Shown here one piece after another: positions 46,001 to 55,047 of a DNA stretch of 64,000 bases. The notes below the pieces were generated by a model, which saw nothing but the letters and a program-made list of their open reading frames with translations, ran no database searches and was not told where the DNA came from. The DNA is taken from contig NC_057810.1 of NCBI RefSeq assembly GCF_018294505.1, positions 681,348,052 through 681,412,051 of the forward strand, written 5' to 3'. Numbering within the stretch: position 1 is the first letter of the stretch; every line of letters starts with the position of its first letter. Source of the DNA: Triticum aestivum. Lineage: Eukaryota; Streptophyta; Magnoliopsida; Poales; Poaceae. Position numbers and translations under genes: made by a program.

Positions 46001-47157
46001 TCTTTAAAATCGACGCAGAGGCGCCAGGATTTGTCCTTTTTTGGTACCATTACTAGATTGGCTAGCCAGTCCGGATGTTTTATATCTCTGATGAATCCGG
46101 CTTCTAAGAGTTTGGCTAGCTCCTCTCCCATTGCCTGTCTTTTGGGTTCGGAAAATCGCCGAAGAGCTTGTTTGACCGGCTTGAATCCTTTTAGGATGTT
46201 TAGGCTGTGCTCTGCCAGCCTGCGTGGGATTCCTGGCATGTCTGAAGGGTGCCAGGCAAAAATGTCCCAATTTTCCCGAAGGAATTCTCGTAGTGCGGCT
46301 TCGACATCAGGACTTAATTGTGCCCCAATGGAGGCCGTCTTTGTGGGGTCCGTTGGATGGACCTGAAATTTGACTATTTCGTCTGCTGGTTTAAAAGAGG
46401 TGGACTTGGACCTCTTATCGAGTATCACATCGTCCCTATCCACCGTGGAGCGCAGCGTAGTTAGTTCCTCTGCCGCTAGGGCTTCGGACAATGCCTCTAG
46501 GGCCAGTGCGGCTGTCTTATTTTCAGCGCGGAGTGCTGTATCTGGATCACTGGCAAGAGTGATTATCCCATTGGGTCCGGGCATTTTGAGCTTCATGTAC
46601 CCGTAGTGGGGTATAGCTTGGAAGATTGTGAATGCCTCTCGCCCTAACAAAGCGTGATATCCGCTGCCGAATGGGGCCACTTGGAACGTGACCTCCTCGG
46701 ACCTGTAATTGTCCGGTGAGCCGAACACTACATCTAGTGTGATTTTTCCTGTGCAGCGTACTTCTCGACTAGGGATTATCCCTCTGAAGGTTGTGCTGCT
46801 TCGCTCGATGCGGCTCCAGTCAATATCCATTTTTTGAAGGGTTTCCTCGTAGATGAGGTTTAATCCGCTGCCGCCATCCATGAGTACCTTGGTAAGGCGA
46901 AAGCCGTCCACTATCGGACTGAGGACCAATGCGGCTGGTGCTCTAGCTGTTCGGAATTTAGGTTCGTCGCTGGCGTTGAAGGTGATAGCCGTGTCACTCC
47001 ATGGATTTGCTGTTGCTACTTGGTAGACTTCGGCGAGGCCGCGGATTGTTCGTTTTCGCATGTTATTTGATGCGAAAGTCTCGAAGACTGTTAATACCGT
47101 ACCGGTACTGCTGGGCTGTTTGCCCGGGGCTAAAAAGCCTTCGCCACTTTTGGCCAC
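43069..47157 (-). CDS. Gypsy pol polyprotein (PR-RT-RH-aRH-INT), 1362 codons
   Basis: Aspartic protease motif VLMDGGSGLN (residues 91-100); reverse transcriptase about 345-535 with SLCFLDAYSGYHQI and YVDD at 480-483. The first RNase H-like region (about 590-750) lacks the usual Asp cluster (LLYIAATHQVVSAVL). A second RNase H (about 760-890) has D769, E807, D831 and D881. Integrase has the zinc-binding H1016/H1022/C1054/C1057 and catalytic D1086, D1145, E1181 (35 residues between the last two). There is a GPF-type C-terminal module (KWEGPFIIDQV) and no chromodomain. No stop or frameshift is seen. The frame extends upstream of the first Met into the gag region, so the true protein is likely a gag-pol product. 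Confidence 0.95.
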   Translation of the reverse strand: MAKSGEGFLAPGKQPSSTGTVLTVFETFASNNMRKRTIRGLAEVYQVATANPWSDTAITFNASDEPKFRTARAPAALVLSPIVDGFRLTKVLMDGGSGLNLIYEETLQKMDIDWSRIERSSTTFRGIIPSREVRCTGKITLDVVFGSPDNYRSEEVTFQVAPFGSGYHALLGREAFTIFQAIPHYGYMKLKMPGPNGIITLASDPDTALRAENKTAALALEALSEALAAEELTTLRSTVDRDDVILDKRSKSTSFKPADEIVKFQVHPTDPTKTASIGAQLSPDVEAALREFLRENWDIFAWHPSDMPGIPRRLAEHSLNILKGFKPVKQALRRFSEPKRQAMGEELAKLLEAGFIRDIKHPDWLANLVMVPKKDKSWRLCVDFKDLNKACPKDPFPLPRIDQIIDATAGHDSLCFLDAYSGYHQIKMAEKDQAATAFITPYGPFCFNTMPFGLKNAGATYQRMIQTCLATQIGKTVEAYVDDVVVKTKHVETLVEDLRVTFDNLRAYDIKLNPEKCVFGVPAGKLLGFIVSGRGIEANPAKIRALSQLDIPKDLKQIQKLTGCVAALSRFISRLGEKALPLYRLLRRTEHFEWTDAATAGLEEIKAILATNPVLAAPNLGEPMLLYIAATHQVVSAVLVVERETEGHRFPLQKPVYYVSTVLTPCKSRYPHYQKIAYAVFMASRKLRHYFQECSITVASEVPLNDIINNRDATGRIAKWAIELLPFDITYKPRRAIKSQVLADFVAEWTEAELPKEYGAYSNWIMHFDGSKMLAGLGAGVVLTSPTGDTIQYVLQIMYMDSNNAAEYEALLHGLRMAISMGIQCLEVRGDSNLAISQVNGDFDAKDPKMAAYRNAVLKMSARFEGLEFHHVARDNNQAADVLARIGAKRDAVPPNIFLERLFKPSVLWEEESGNNNPEPAASPNSDHSDTIGGSAIEITPSAHEIMAVIAPWTEPFLAYLIRQELPEDQNEARCIVRRSKAYKVHEGELYKKSTTGVLQRCISEEEGRNLLAEIHAGLGGHHAAARALVGKAFRTGFYWPTARADAQDLVQRCVGCQLFANQSHMPPTALKTIPITWPFAVWGLDMVGPLKGGTHKHKYLLVMVDKFTKWIEAKPVKTAESGPVIDFISGVVHRFGVPHSIITDNGTNFTADEVKLWCKNMGIKLDYASVYHPQTNGQVERANGLIMSGIKPRLVRSLKESNTHWVEELDSVLWGLRTTPNRTTGFTPFFMVYGAEAVLPCDIIHDSPRVRMYEEREAELDRQDSLDALEEERDVAKARSAFYQQQARRYQSREVRAKTYNVGELVLRLPDKKKDKLKPKWEGPFIIDQVLTGGAYRLRKASDNRLEPNPWNAARLRRFYA

Positions 47158-48179
47158 CTGCCGTAGTATCCAACATGCTCGAAGGCTGTGTGTTGGAGTG
47201 GCGCCCTCCGTACTGTGGATTTTGCAGGGTCCGTTGAGCCAGCCCTCCAGTACGGTTCCATGCCCTTTAGGGGTTTTTGCTTTTTGGTTTTTAACCCAGG
47301 TGCTTGAGTATGGCGCACCCTTTTACTTCGGACTAGGGTTGTAGTCAAGGCCGGACTGTCCCAAAACCTAGTTTCGGTGTTCCTGGCACTCTCCACCGCA
47401 CAGTATTTTTGTACGATGGTCGCTAGGTCGACGAAGCGTGTAACTTCGCGACGACTTATGGCGTTCATGATTCCCTTGTCCATGCAATTGTTGCAGAAAA
47501 TTGAAATCGCGCTTTCTTCGCAGCAGTCCTTTATCCTGTTCATAACCAGGAGGAATCTGGCCCAGTAATGATGTACTGTTTCATCGGGCTCTTGCCGTAT
47601 TCGAGATAGATAGCTTATGTTTGGGTGGGCGGGTGGAATCAAGTTCGGAACCCCGCCCGATCTAAGGCTCAAAGGCCAAGAAGTTTCCGGATTTGGAAGC
47701 TTGACTTGCTGGATGCTTTCCAACGAATCTAGTCCGATGCCTGACTCTAAGTTCAGTATTTGATTAGCGTCCGTCCCTCCACGGGAATCCGGCTTGGAGG
47801 GATCGGGAATCCGGACGTAGTTGGTTTTCAACGTAGAAGAAGGGTTGTCGCATTATTCCTCTACCACGACAACGTGGTGGGTAGCCTGAGGAGAGTTAAT
47901 CTCTCTCAGATCGGTTTTAAGCCCAATCTGATCGTAGTCTGTAGCGACTCCCAAGGCGGTGATGCGATCCAAGAGCTCGTTTACAGAGGAGAGCTCGATG
48001 GGATCTAACTGCTCGGCGAATTCCGGGCTGACGTGAAGATCGCTTTTGATGACCTGAGAGGTCATCGTTGGAGCGGTGGCCGAACAGGCGGTCATAAGAA
48101 AACCACCTAGCCGGACAGTTTGGCCGGCGGCCAAAGCTCCCTTGACGACGGTGCCGTCTTTAAAGACGGGAAAAGGCAT
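47130..48179 (-). pseudogene. Gypsy gag region, broken
   Basis: Starts at ATG 48179 (MPFPVFKDGTVVKGALAAG) and is interrupted by an in-frame TAA at 47853-47855. It continues in the same frame with a gag-type block (SYLSRIRQEPDETVHHYW, RFLLVMNRIKDCCEESA). Near 47270-47290 the frame shifts by one relative to pol, since pol-frame coding similarity extends upstream of 47157. The gag product of this copy is therefore truncated, although pol is open. No intact CCHC zinc knuckle seen. Confidence 0.8.
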
Positions 48180-48226
48180 CCTTCCTGATCGCGACGGTAC
48201 AGAGGAACTCTCAATGAAAGCACCAA

Positions 48227-48698
48227 TGTCGGTGTCAAAACCGGCGGATCTCGGGTAGGGGGTCCCGAACTGTGCGTCTAGGCGGATGGTAACAGGAGAC
48301 AAGGGACATGATGTTTTTACCCAGGTTCGGGCCCTCTTGATGGAGGTAAAACCCTACGTCCTGCTTGATTAATATTGATGATGTGGGTTACAAGAGTAGA
48401 TCTACCACGAGATCAAGGAGGCTAAACCCTAGAAGCTAGCCTATGGTATGATTGTTGTTGGTCCTATGGACTACAGCCATCCGGTTTATATAGACACCGG
48501 AGAGGGCTAGGGTTACACAGAGTCGGTTACAAACGTAGAAGATCTACATATCCGTATCGCCAAACTTGCCTTCCACGCCAAGGAAAGTCCCATCCGGACA
48601 TGGGACGAAGTCTTCAATCTTGCATCTTCATAGTCTTGGAGTCCGGCCAATGATGATAGTTCGGCTATCCGGACAGCCCCTAGTCCGGGACTCCCTCA
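48227..48698 (-). repeat. 5' LTR of the Gypsy element
   Basis: 472 bp, about 12 mismatches to the 3' LTR, no indel. The TATA box is the counterpart at about 48485-48493. The sequence just inside (minus strand TTGGTGCTTTCATTGAG) must contain the primer-binding site, but I cannot match it to a specific tRNA. Confidence 0.97.
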
Positions 48699-48748
48699 GT
48701 AACCCTCTTGACGATCTCTGCAAGCAGTGGCTCTGGGAGATCCTCCAT

Positions 48749-49850
48749 TGAGTATCTCAGCTGCACAACTTGGGCGATCTCAAGGTTCGGCGGGCGCTGA
48801 AATAAAGATTCATTGTCAGCAAGATAACCAAATGACAACTGTAAGAGCTAATGTAAAAGGAACATCAGTGAAAAATTGAACTTTTTAATACAAATTTGAA
48901 AGATCCATGCGCTTATCTTCGCAACGAGTGTTAATGAGTTGCAGCCTGATGTTTGCATCCATATCACGGAACAAGAAAATGTTATACTCCCTCCATTTTT
49001 ATATACAAGGCCACTATGGAATATACTTTTTGCATCTATACAAGTCCACCAACAGTAATCAAGGCAAAATTAATGATATTTTCTCGTACTAGCAACCTGT
49101 TTAATAGTTGCATGCATGTAGTCATAATGACAATCAGCTACTTCCTCCACTCAGAGTTCTTGCATGCATGTGTGGTATTAATGATCCCAGTAAACGAAAA
49201 GAAAAGCTGACTTATAAAGAAGGCATTAAATTTTACATTGGTACCTGCAATTTGAGTCTGTGGCCTTGTATATAAAAATGGAGGGAGTAAGAAAAATCAA
49301 ATTAACATATATACCGCCCTACATATGGAACTGAAATTGCTAGCCCATAGCTGAGCATCAGTGGGGAGAGAGATCAGAGGATAGTCTACAAATACACCAA
49401 TTACAACTACTACAAACATCCACCTGCTGAACTGAACACAGATCTGGATGGGCCCAAGCAACCAGATGAAGATAACAATCCAGAATAGGTTTTGCTTAGA
49501 AATTAAAGCAGGCCATTTCCTCGCAGAGCTACACAGTTTCCAGGCTCATGTGTAGTGGGCTAAGTGCATCAAGATTCAAGTACATAGTGGAAGAAGTCAA
49601 GTGGAAAGAGCCAATGTTGCTCGAGAAGGGAAGGGAATGGACCCAAATCCGTACCTCGGAGGAAGCAGCGAGGGAGGCGCCGTTAGCACGGCCGGCCAGA
49701 GGGAAGATCTGAGCAGGGACGACGGTGACCAAGGGCGGTGGATTGGGCGGAGAAACCCCCGCGGCGAGGTCGACGGCGAAACCCTTGCGACGGTGAGTGG
49801 AGCGTCGGCTTCCGTAGCTCGAATGAGGAATTGTAGTACTACTTCAGCCG
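48749..49850 (-). promoter_or_regulatory. 5' leader, leader intron and promoter region of F-box/LRR copy 2
   Basis: Parallels 33547-34430. A GC-rich leader ends at a donor (GAG then GTACGG, about 49654-49649). The leader intron contains a Stowaway MITE absent from copy 1. With the coding region split by the Gypsy element, this promoter would now drive the first 15 codons and then run into the 5' LTR. Confidence 0.55.
48987..49287. mobile_element. Stowaway MITE, 301 bp, in copy 2 leader intron
   Basis: CTCCCTCCATTTTTATATAC and GTATATAAAAATGGAGGGAG are the ends, with TA at 48985-48986 and 49288-49289. Copy 1 has the empty site (GAGGTTATAAGAAAAATC near 33793). Confidence 0.96.
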
Positions 49851-50337
49851 CAGCGAAGGTGGCTTGGGCTTGGGCCCGACTTCATGATGCGGCCCATATT
49901 TCATTGGGGGCCGTGTGATCAGAATGTCTGCTAAGCCAATTTGCTTGCCCCCCCCCCACCCACCCACCCACTCACACAAAAAAAGCCAATTCGTTTCCCA
50001 TTCCATAAGAAAAAAATATTTTCATTTTGCTTTAATTTTTAAAAAATCATTGAAAAATCTCAAACGTTGGGATTTAACCATGGCAATTCGAACATTTTCG
50101 ATGGCAATTTGAGTTGATGTGATGACAACTAAATTTGTTGGCAAGCACGATAATTTTCTGACAAAAACAAAATTGAGGGTGGATTTGTCATGTTTACCAA
50201 CTAAAGTTGCAATGGTCAATAAATATAAATTATCACAAAAAGTTTGTTTTTCCATGGTCAAATCTTGATCGTTCATGACTTATCGGCATCCTTTTTGTTG
50301 TGTGGGAAGTATATATCTTATATTCTTAAATAGTTGA
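49851..50337. other. Flank shared with copy 1 up to about 50168
   Basis: A C-rich low-complexity run (about 49946-49972) is present only here. After 50168 similarity with the copy 1 flank ends. No gene. Confidence 0.6.
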
Positions 50338-51210
50338 TCCCCATTATCTCAACTCTTGAAAGTGCGTTATATCGACTAGAGGGGGGTGAATAGGCGATTT
50401 TTATGAATTCTTCACTAAGGAATTTGCCGGTGAGAAAATTCCTTAGCGAAGAACTACTAGCAGCGGAATAAGTACTCAGAAGTAAGCATAACAGGATACA
50501 GACATAGTCATCATGATGAAATGAAGACAAGCACAGAGTACAGGAAGCGTAAACACAGGATAACACAAGATGAAGACAAACAGACTGAAGAAATTGAACT
50601 AAGGAAATTGAGAAAGTCTTCAATCAAAGTCTTCAAACACAGATATGAACAATCACTCAACACAGTAATGAGGAAATGAAATAGTTGAGGAAATAGAACC
50701 AGTAAGGTTGGTGAAGACAATGATTTGATAGACCAGTTCCAACTGCTGTCTCAGTTGTACATCTGGTTGGAGCGACTGAGTATTTAAACTCGAGGACGCA
50801 CAGTCCCGGACACCCAATTGCTGAGCACGCAGCTCAGGACACCAAGTCCTCACCGTATTCTCCTTGAACTAAGGTCACACAGACCTCGTCCAAACACTCG
50901 TGGTAAGTCTTCAGGCGACTTCCAAACCTTCACAAACTCGGTCACTCGGCGATCCACAATTCCTCTTGGATGCTCTAGACCATGATGCCTAACCGTCTGG
51001 AAGAAGCACGGTCTTCAAAGGTAACAAGCGTCGGATCCACGTAGGATCAATCTCTTCAGTGATGCTCAATCACTTTAGGTTTGTAGGTGTTTGGGTTTGG
51101 GGTTTTTCCTCACTCGATGATTTTCGCTCAAAGTCCTCGGAGGATGGGTTGCTCTCAAATGACAAGTGTCAGTTTCTCTCGGAGCAGCCAACCAGCTAGT
51201 GGTTGTAGGG

Positions 51211-54200
51211 TGTGACGCCCCCGATTTAATCGTACACTAATCATGCACGCAAATGTGTACGATCAAGATCAGGGACTCACGGGAGGATATCACAACACAA
51301 CTCTAAAACATAAATAAGTCATACAAGCATCATAATACAAGCCAGGGGCCTCGAGGGCTCGAATACAAGTGCTCGATCATAGACGAGTCAGCGGAAGCAA
51401 CAATATCTGAGTACAGACATAAGTTAAACAAGTTTGCCTTAAGAAGGCTAGCACAAACTGGGATACAGATCGAAAGAGGCGCAGGCCTCCTGCCTGGGAT
51501 CCTCCTAACTACTCCTGGTCGTCGTCAGCGGGCTGCACGTAGTAGTAGGCACCTCCGGTGTAGTAGGAGTCATCGTCGACGGTGGCGTCTGGCTCCTGGA
51601 CTCCAGCATCTGGTTGCGACAACCAGAAAGAAAGAAAAGGGGAAAAAAGTGGGGAGAAAGCAACCGTGAGTACTCATCCAAAGTACTCGCAAGCAAGGAA
51701 CTACACTACATATGCATGGGTATATGTGTAAGGAGGCCATATCGGTGGACTGAACTGCAAAATGCCAGAATAAGAGGGGGATAGCTAGTCCTATCGAAGA
51801 CTACGCTTCTGGCAGCCTTCGACTTGCAGCAAGTAGAAGAGAGTAGATTGAAGTCCTCCAAGTAGCATCTCCAAGTAGCATCTCCAAGTAGCATCTCCAG
51901 TAGCATCGCATAGCATAATCCTACCCGGCGATCCCCTCCTCATATCCCTGAGGTAGAGCGACCACCGGTTGTATCTGGCACTTGGAAGGGTGTGTTTTAT
52001 TAAGTATCCGGTTCTAGTTGTCATAAGGTCAAGGTACAACTCCAAGTCGTCCTGTTACCGAAGATCACGGCTATTCGAATAGATTAACTTCCCTGCAGGG
52101 GTGCACCACATTGCCCAACACGCTTGATCCCATTTGGCCGGACACACTTTCTTGGGTCATGCCCGGCCGCGGAAGATCAACACGTCGCAGCCCCACCTAG
52201 GCACAACAGAGAGGTCAGCACGCCGGTCTAAACCTAAGCGCACAGGGGTCTGGGCCCATCGCCCTTAGCACACCTGCACGTTGCGTACGCGGCCGGTGAG
52301 CAGACCTAGCAACCTCCATTACAAAGGAAGTTGCATTAACGCAGTCCAACCCGGCGCGCGCCACTCAGTCGCTGACGTCAAGAAGGCTTCGGCTGATACC
52401 ACGACGTCGGGATACCCATAACTACTCCCGCGTAGATGGTTAGTGCGTATAGGCTCGTAGCCGACTCAGATCAAATACCAAGATCTCGTTAAGCGTGTTA
52501 AGTATCCGCGAACGCCGAACAGGGCCAGGCCCACCTGTCTCCTAGGTGGTCTCAACCTGCCCTGCCGCTCCGCCACAAAGTAACAGTCGGGGGCCATCGG
52601 GAACCCAGGCCCACCTCTACCGGGATGGAGCCAGCTGCCCCTTCAGCCCCCATCTCCGAACAGTATCACAGGTAATGTAACTGTGTAAAGTATATCGTAT
52701 ATGCCCGTGATCACCTCCCGAAGTGATCACGGCCCAGTAGTATAGCATGGCAGACGGACAAGAGTGTAGGGCCACTGATGGAACACTAGCATCCTATACT
52801 AAGCAGTAGGATAGCAGGTAATGGTAACAACAGTAGTAGCAAGGACAGGCTATGCATCAGGATAGGAATAACGGAAAGCAGTAACATGCTACACTACTCT
52901 AATGCAAGCAGTATAGAGAAAAGAGTAGGCGATATCTGGTGATCAAAGGGGGGGCTTGCCTGGTTGCTCAGACAAGGAGGGGTCGTCAACTCCGTAGTCG
53001 AACTGGGCAGCAGCAGCGTCGGTCTCGTAGTCTACCGGAGAGAAAAGGGGGGAAGAAACAATGAATACCATGTAAACAGATGCATATCGATGCATGACAA
53101 GATAAGTAACGATGCTAGGCGGGCCCTAACGTGGTATGAGGTGATGCCGGTTAAGGGGGGAAACATCCGGGAAAATATCCCCGGTGTTTCGTGTTTTCGG
53201 GCAGAGGAGCCGGAGGGGGAAAGTTACGGGTTCGATAGGTTAGGGGTGTGCGGCGGACGAACGGACTGCGTATCCGGATTCGTCTCTTCGTTCTGAGCAA
53301 CTTTCATGTTGAAAATATTTTAATCCGAGTTACGGATTAAAAGATATGATTTTCTAAATATTTTATTAATTTCTGGAATTTAATTAATTCGAAAATGATT
53401 TAATGACATCAGCATGATGTCATGCTGACATCAGCAGTCAACAGAGTTGACTGGTCAACCTGACTTGTGGGTCCCATTCGTCATTGACTGATTAGTCTAA
53501 TTAGGGTTTAATTAAACTATCTACTTAATTAGATTAATTAAACATGATTAATTAACTTAATTAATTCATTAACTATTTTAATTATTAATTAATTAATTAA
53601 TTAATTATTTTTATTTCGTTTTTTTTTCTCAGGGGTGTGGGCCCTGTTTGTCATTGGCCCAGAGGCAACTAACAGTGTTTAGTTACTCTAAAAAATATAT
53701 TAATTAGTGATGTGGGGCCAGGCTATCAGTGAGTCATTTTTTTTACAGAGTTTATTTAACCAAAAAAACATTAATTAGCAAGGTGGGGCCCGGTGTCAGG
53801 GAGTCATAGGGGTCATTAGCGCATCGCTAATGAGGCCACGTCAGTGGCTAACGGCGGTGATGGCAGAATGCGCCGGCGGCGGCCGTTCAGTGGACTCCGG
53901 CCACTATGTGGCCCGGCGACGGTTCCCACGGCACGTGCTCGATGTCGCGTGTCGATTGTTGACCGCGGCTCGTGCGGGGGCTGCCGGAATCGACGGGGGC
54001 GACGGCGTGCAGTGGCGGCGACGTTGGAGAGCACGGAGGGAGGCGGTTGCAGGGGCGGCCCGAGCGGTAGAGCTCCGGCGGGCGCGCGGTCGCGGGACAG
54101 AGGTTGGGCGCGGGCGCAGTGAGGGCGCCGAGAAGGGACGCAGTTCGTGGGCGCGCGCGTCGGACGTGGTCGGCGCTACACGGGCGCGACCAGCGCGTGG

Positions 54201-55047
54201 CCATGGCGGGGTGAGGCGCGGGGTGTCGTGGACGCATCGGGGCAGAGGGGGAAGAGGAGGACGGACGGCGGCTCACCCCCGTTGCAGGGGAACGCCGGCG
54301 AGGCTCGGAGGAGCCGCGGTTGAGGAGGAGGTCGAGGACGACGCGGTGATGAGAACGAGGCGGCGGGGCGACATCGGGATGAGGTGGCGGGGAGCGGCGA
54401 TGACGCGGCATCGAGGCTCGGGGCGCCGCGGGGTCGAGCCCCTGATTCAGCTCGGGTCGAGGGGGCGGGTGCCCATGTGGCAGGCGAGACGGAGCAGGCT
54501 ACGGGGCGGCGTCGGGAATGGGCACCGGCGTCAGGGCACGAGGCAGCGCGGGATGGGGTCCTCCCCGATCCAGATCCAGGCGAGTGTGGGGGAAGACGAG
54601 GGAGAGAGTGGGGTTCGTGGGGGGAGTGGGGATAATGGTTAGGGTTCCCCCCCTCGTGGGGATAAGGCAGGGGTGGGTCGGCCGGCTGGTTGGATGGCCA
54701 GCTGGGCCGTTTGGCCCAGTTGGTCAGGGGGGCTCTTCTTTTTTTTTGTAGTTTTGTTTTCTGTTTTTATTGTTTTCCCTTTTTCTTTATTTTCTCTACT
54801 GTTTTAGCTCATTTTAAAAATATAGGACTTATATAAAAACATGGTTTCTTCATGACAAATAGTTAGGGAATATTTTCAACACATCAAACATATTAGTTTT
54901 GACTTTTGAAAACTTTAATTGTTTTAACTTTAATTCAAATTTAGAATTTGAACCTATTTCGATCTAACGTGGGATTATCAACAATAATCGAGGTGACGTG
55001 GCATCGTTAACACGGGATTACTGTAGCCTGATTACCCGGGCGTCACA
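51211..55047 (-). repeat. 3' LTR of the LARD
   Basis: 3837 bp. Contains TTAATTAA microsatellites (about 53560-53610) and a strongly GC/CpG-rich block (about 53810-54640). The about 50-bp segment at 51930-51980 is missing from the other LTR. Confidence 0.95.
53810..54640. other. CpG-rich block within the LARD LTR (copy at about 61775-62585)
   Basis: Dense CGGCG/GCGCG sequence keeps frames of 170-270 codons open on both strands in both LTRs. The predicted proteins are Arg/Gly/Ala or Pro/Arg/Ser mixtures without domains. I treat them as composition artefacts and the block as possible LTR regulatory DNA. Confidence 0.5.

Larger units (their letters stand above)
38706..48698 (-). mobile_element. 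Ty3/Gypsy LTR retrotransposon (Tat-like), 9993 bp
   Basis: LTRs of 472 bp at each end are flanked by the 5-bp TSD GTAAC (38701-38705, 48699-48703). LTR termini on the coding (minus) strand are TGAGGGAGTCCC…CACCGACA. Order on the minus strand: 5' LTR, gag (broken), pol with PR-RT-RH-RH-INT, then an opposite-strand gene, then the 3' LTR. Two RNase H modules and no chromodomain indicate the Tat lineage. The short LTR and layout remind me of the wheat Fatima group, but that name is from memory and unverified. I count about 12 LTR mismatches in 472 bp (about 2.5%). Confidence 0.96.
37287..48748 (-). pseudogene. F-box/LRR protein, tandem copy 2, split by a Gypsy element
   Basis: The first 15 codons (48748-48704, MEDLPEPLLAEIVKR) are separated from the rest (38705-37287) by the LTR retrotransposon. 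Without the element and one TSD copy the frame is 487 codons plus stop, with no other break seen. It has an F-box-type N-terminus and then at least six LRRs of the C..L..L.L..C..ITD.G type (LSELALSFCSYIGDSGLGYL, LEKLELVDCRSITDVGM, LSNLTLRKCKKVTDNGMAEL, LESLTIIGCCQISQEGV). The C-terminal RKRRRSP is basic. Expected role: substrate receptor of an SCF E3 ligase. The insertion removes the start and part of the F-box. The 38705-37287 frame stays open about 14 codons into the LTR but has no ATG there. Confidence 0.95.

Noticed and set aside
53830..54642. Open frames of 170-270 codons on both strands (also 61793-62587)
   Set aside because: They lie inside the GC-rich block of the LARD LTRs, occur on both strands at once, and encode Arg/Gly/Pro mixtures without domains. 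Openness is due to composition.
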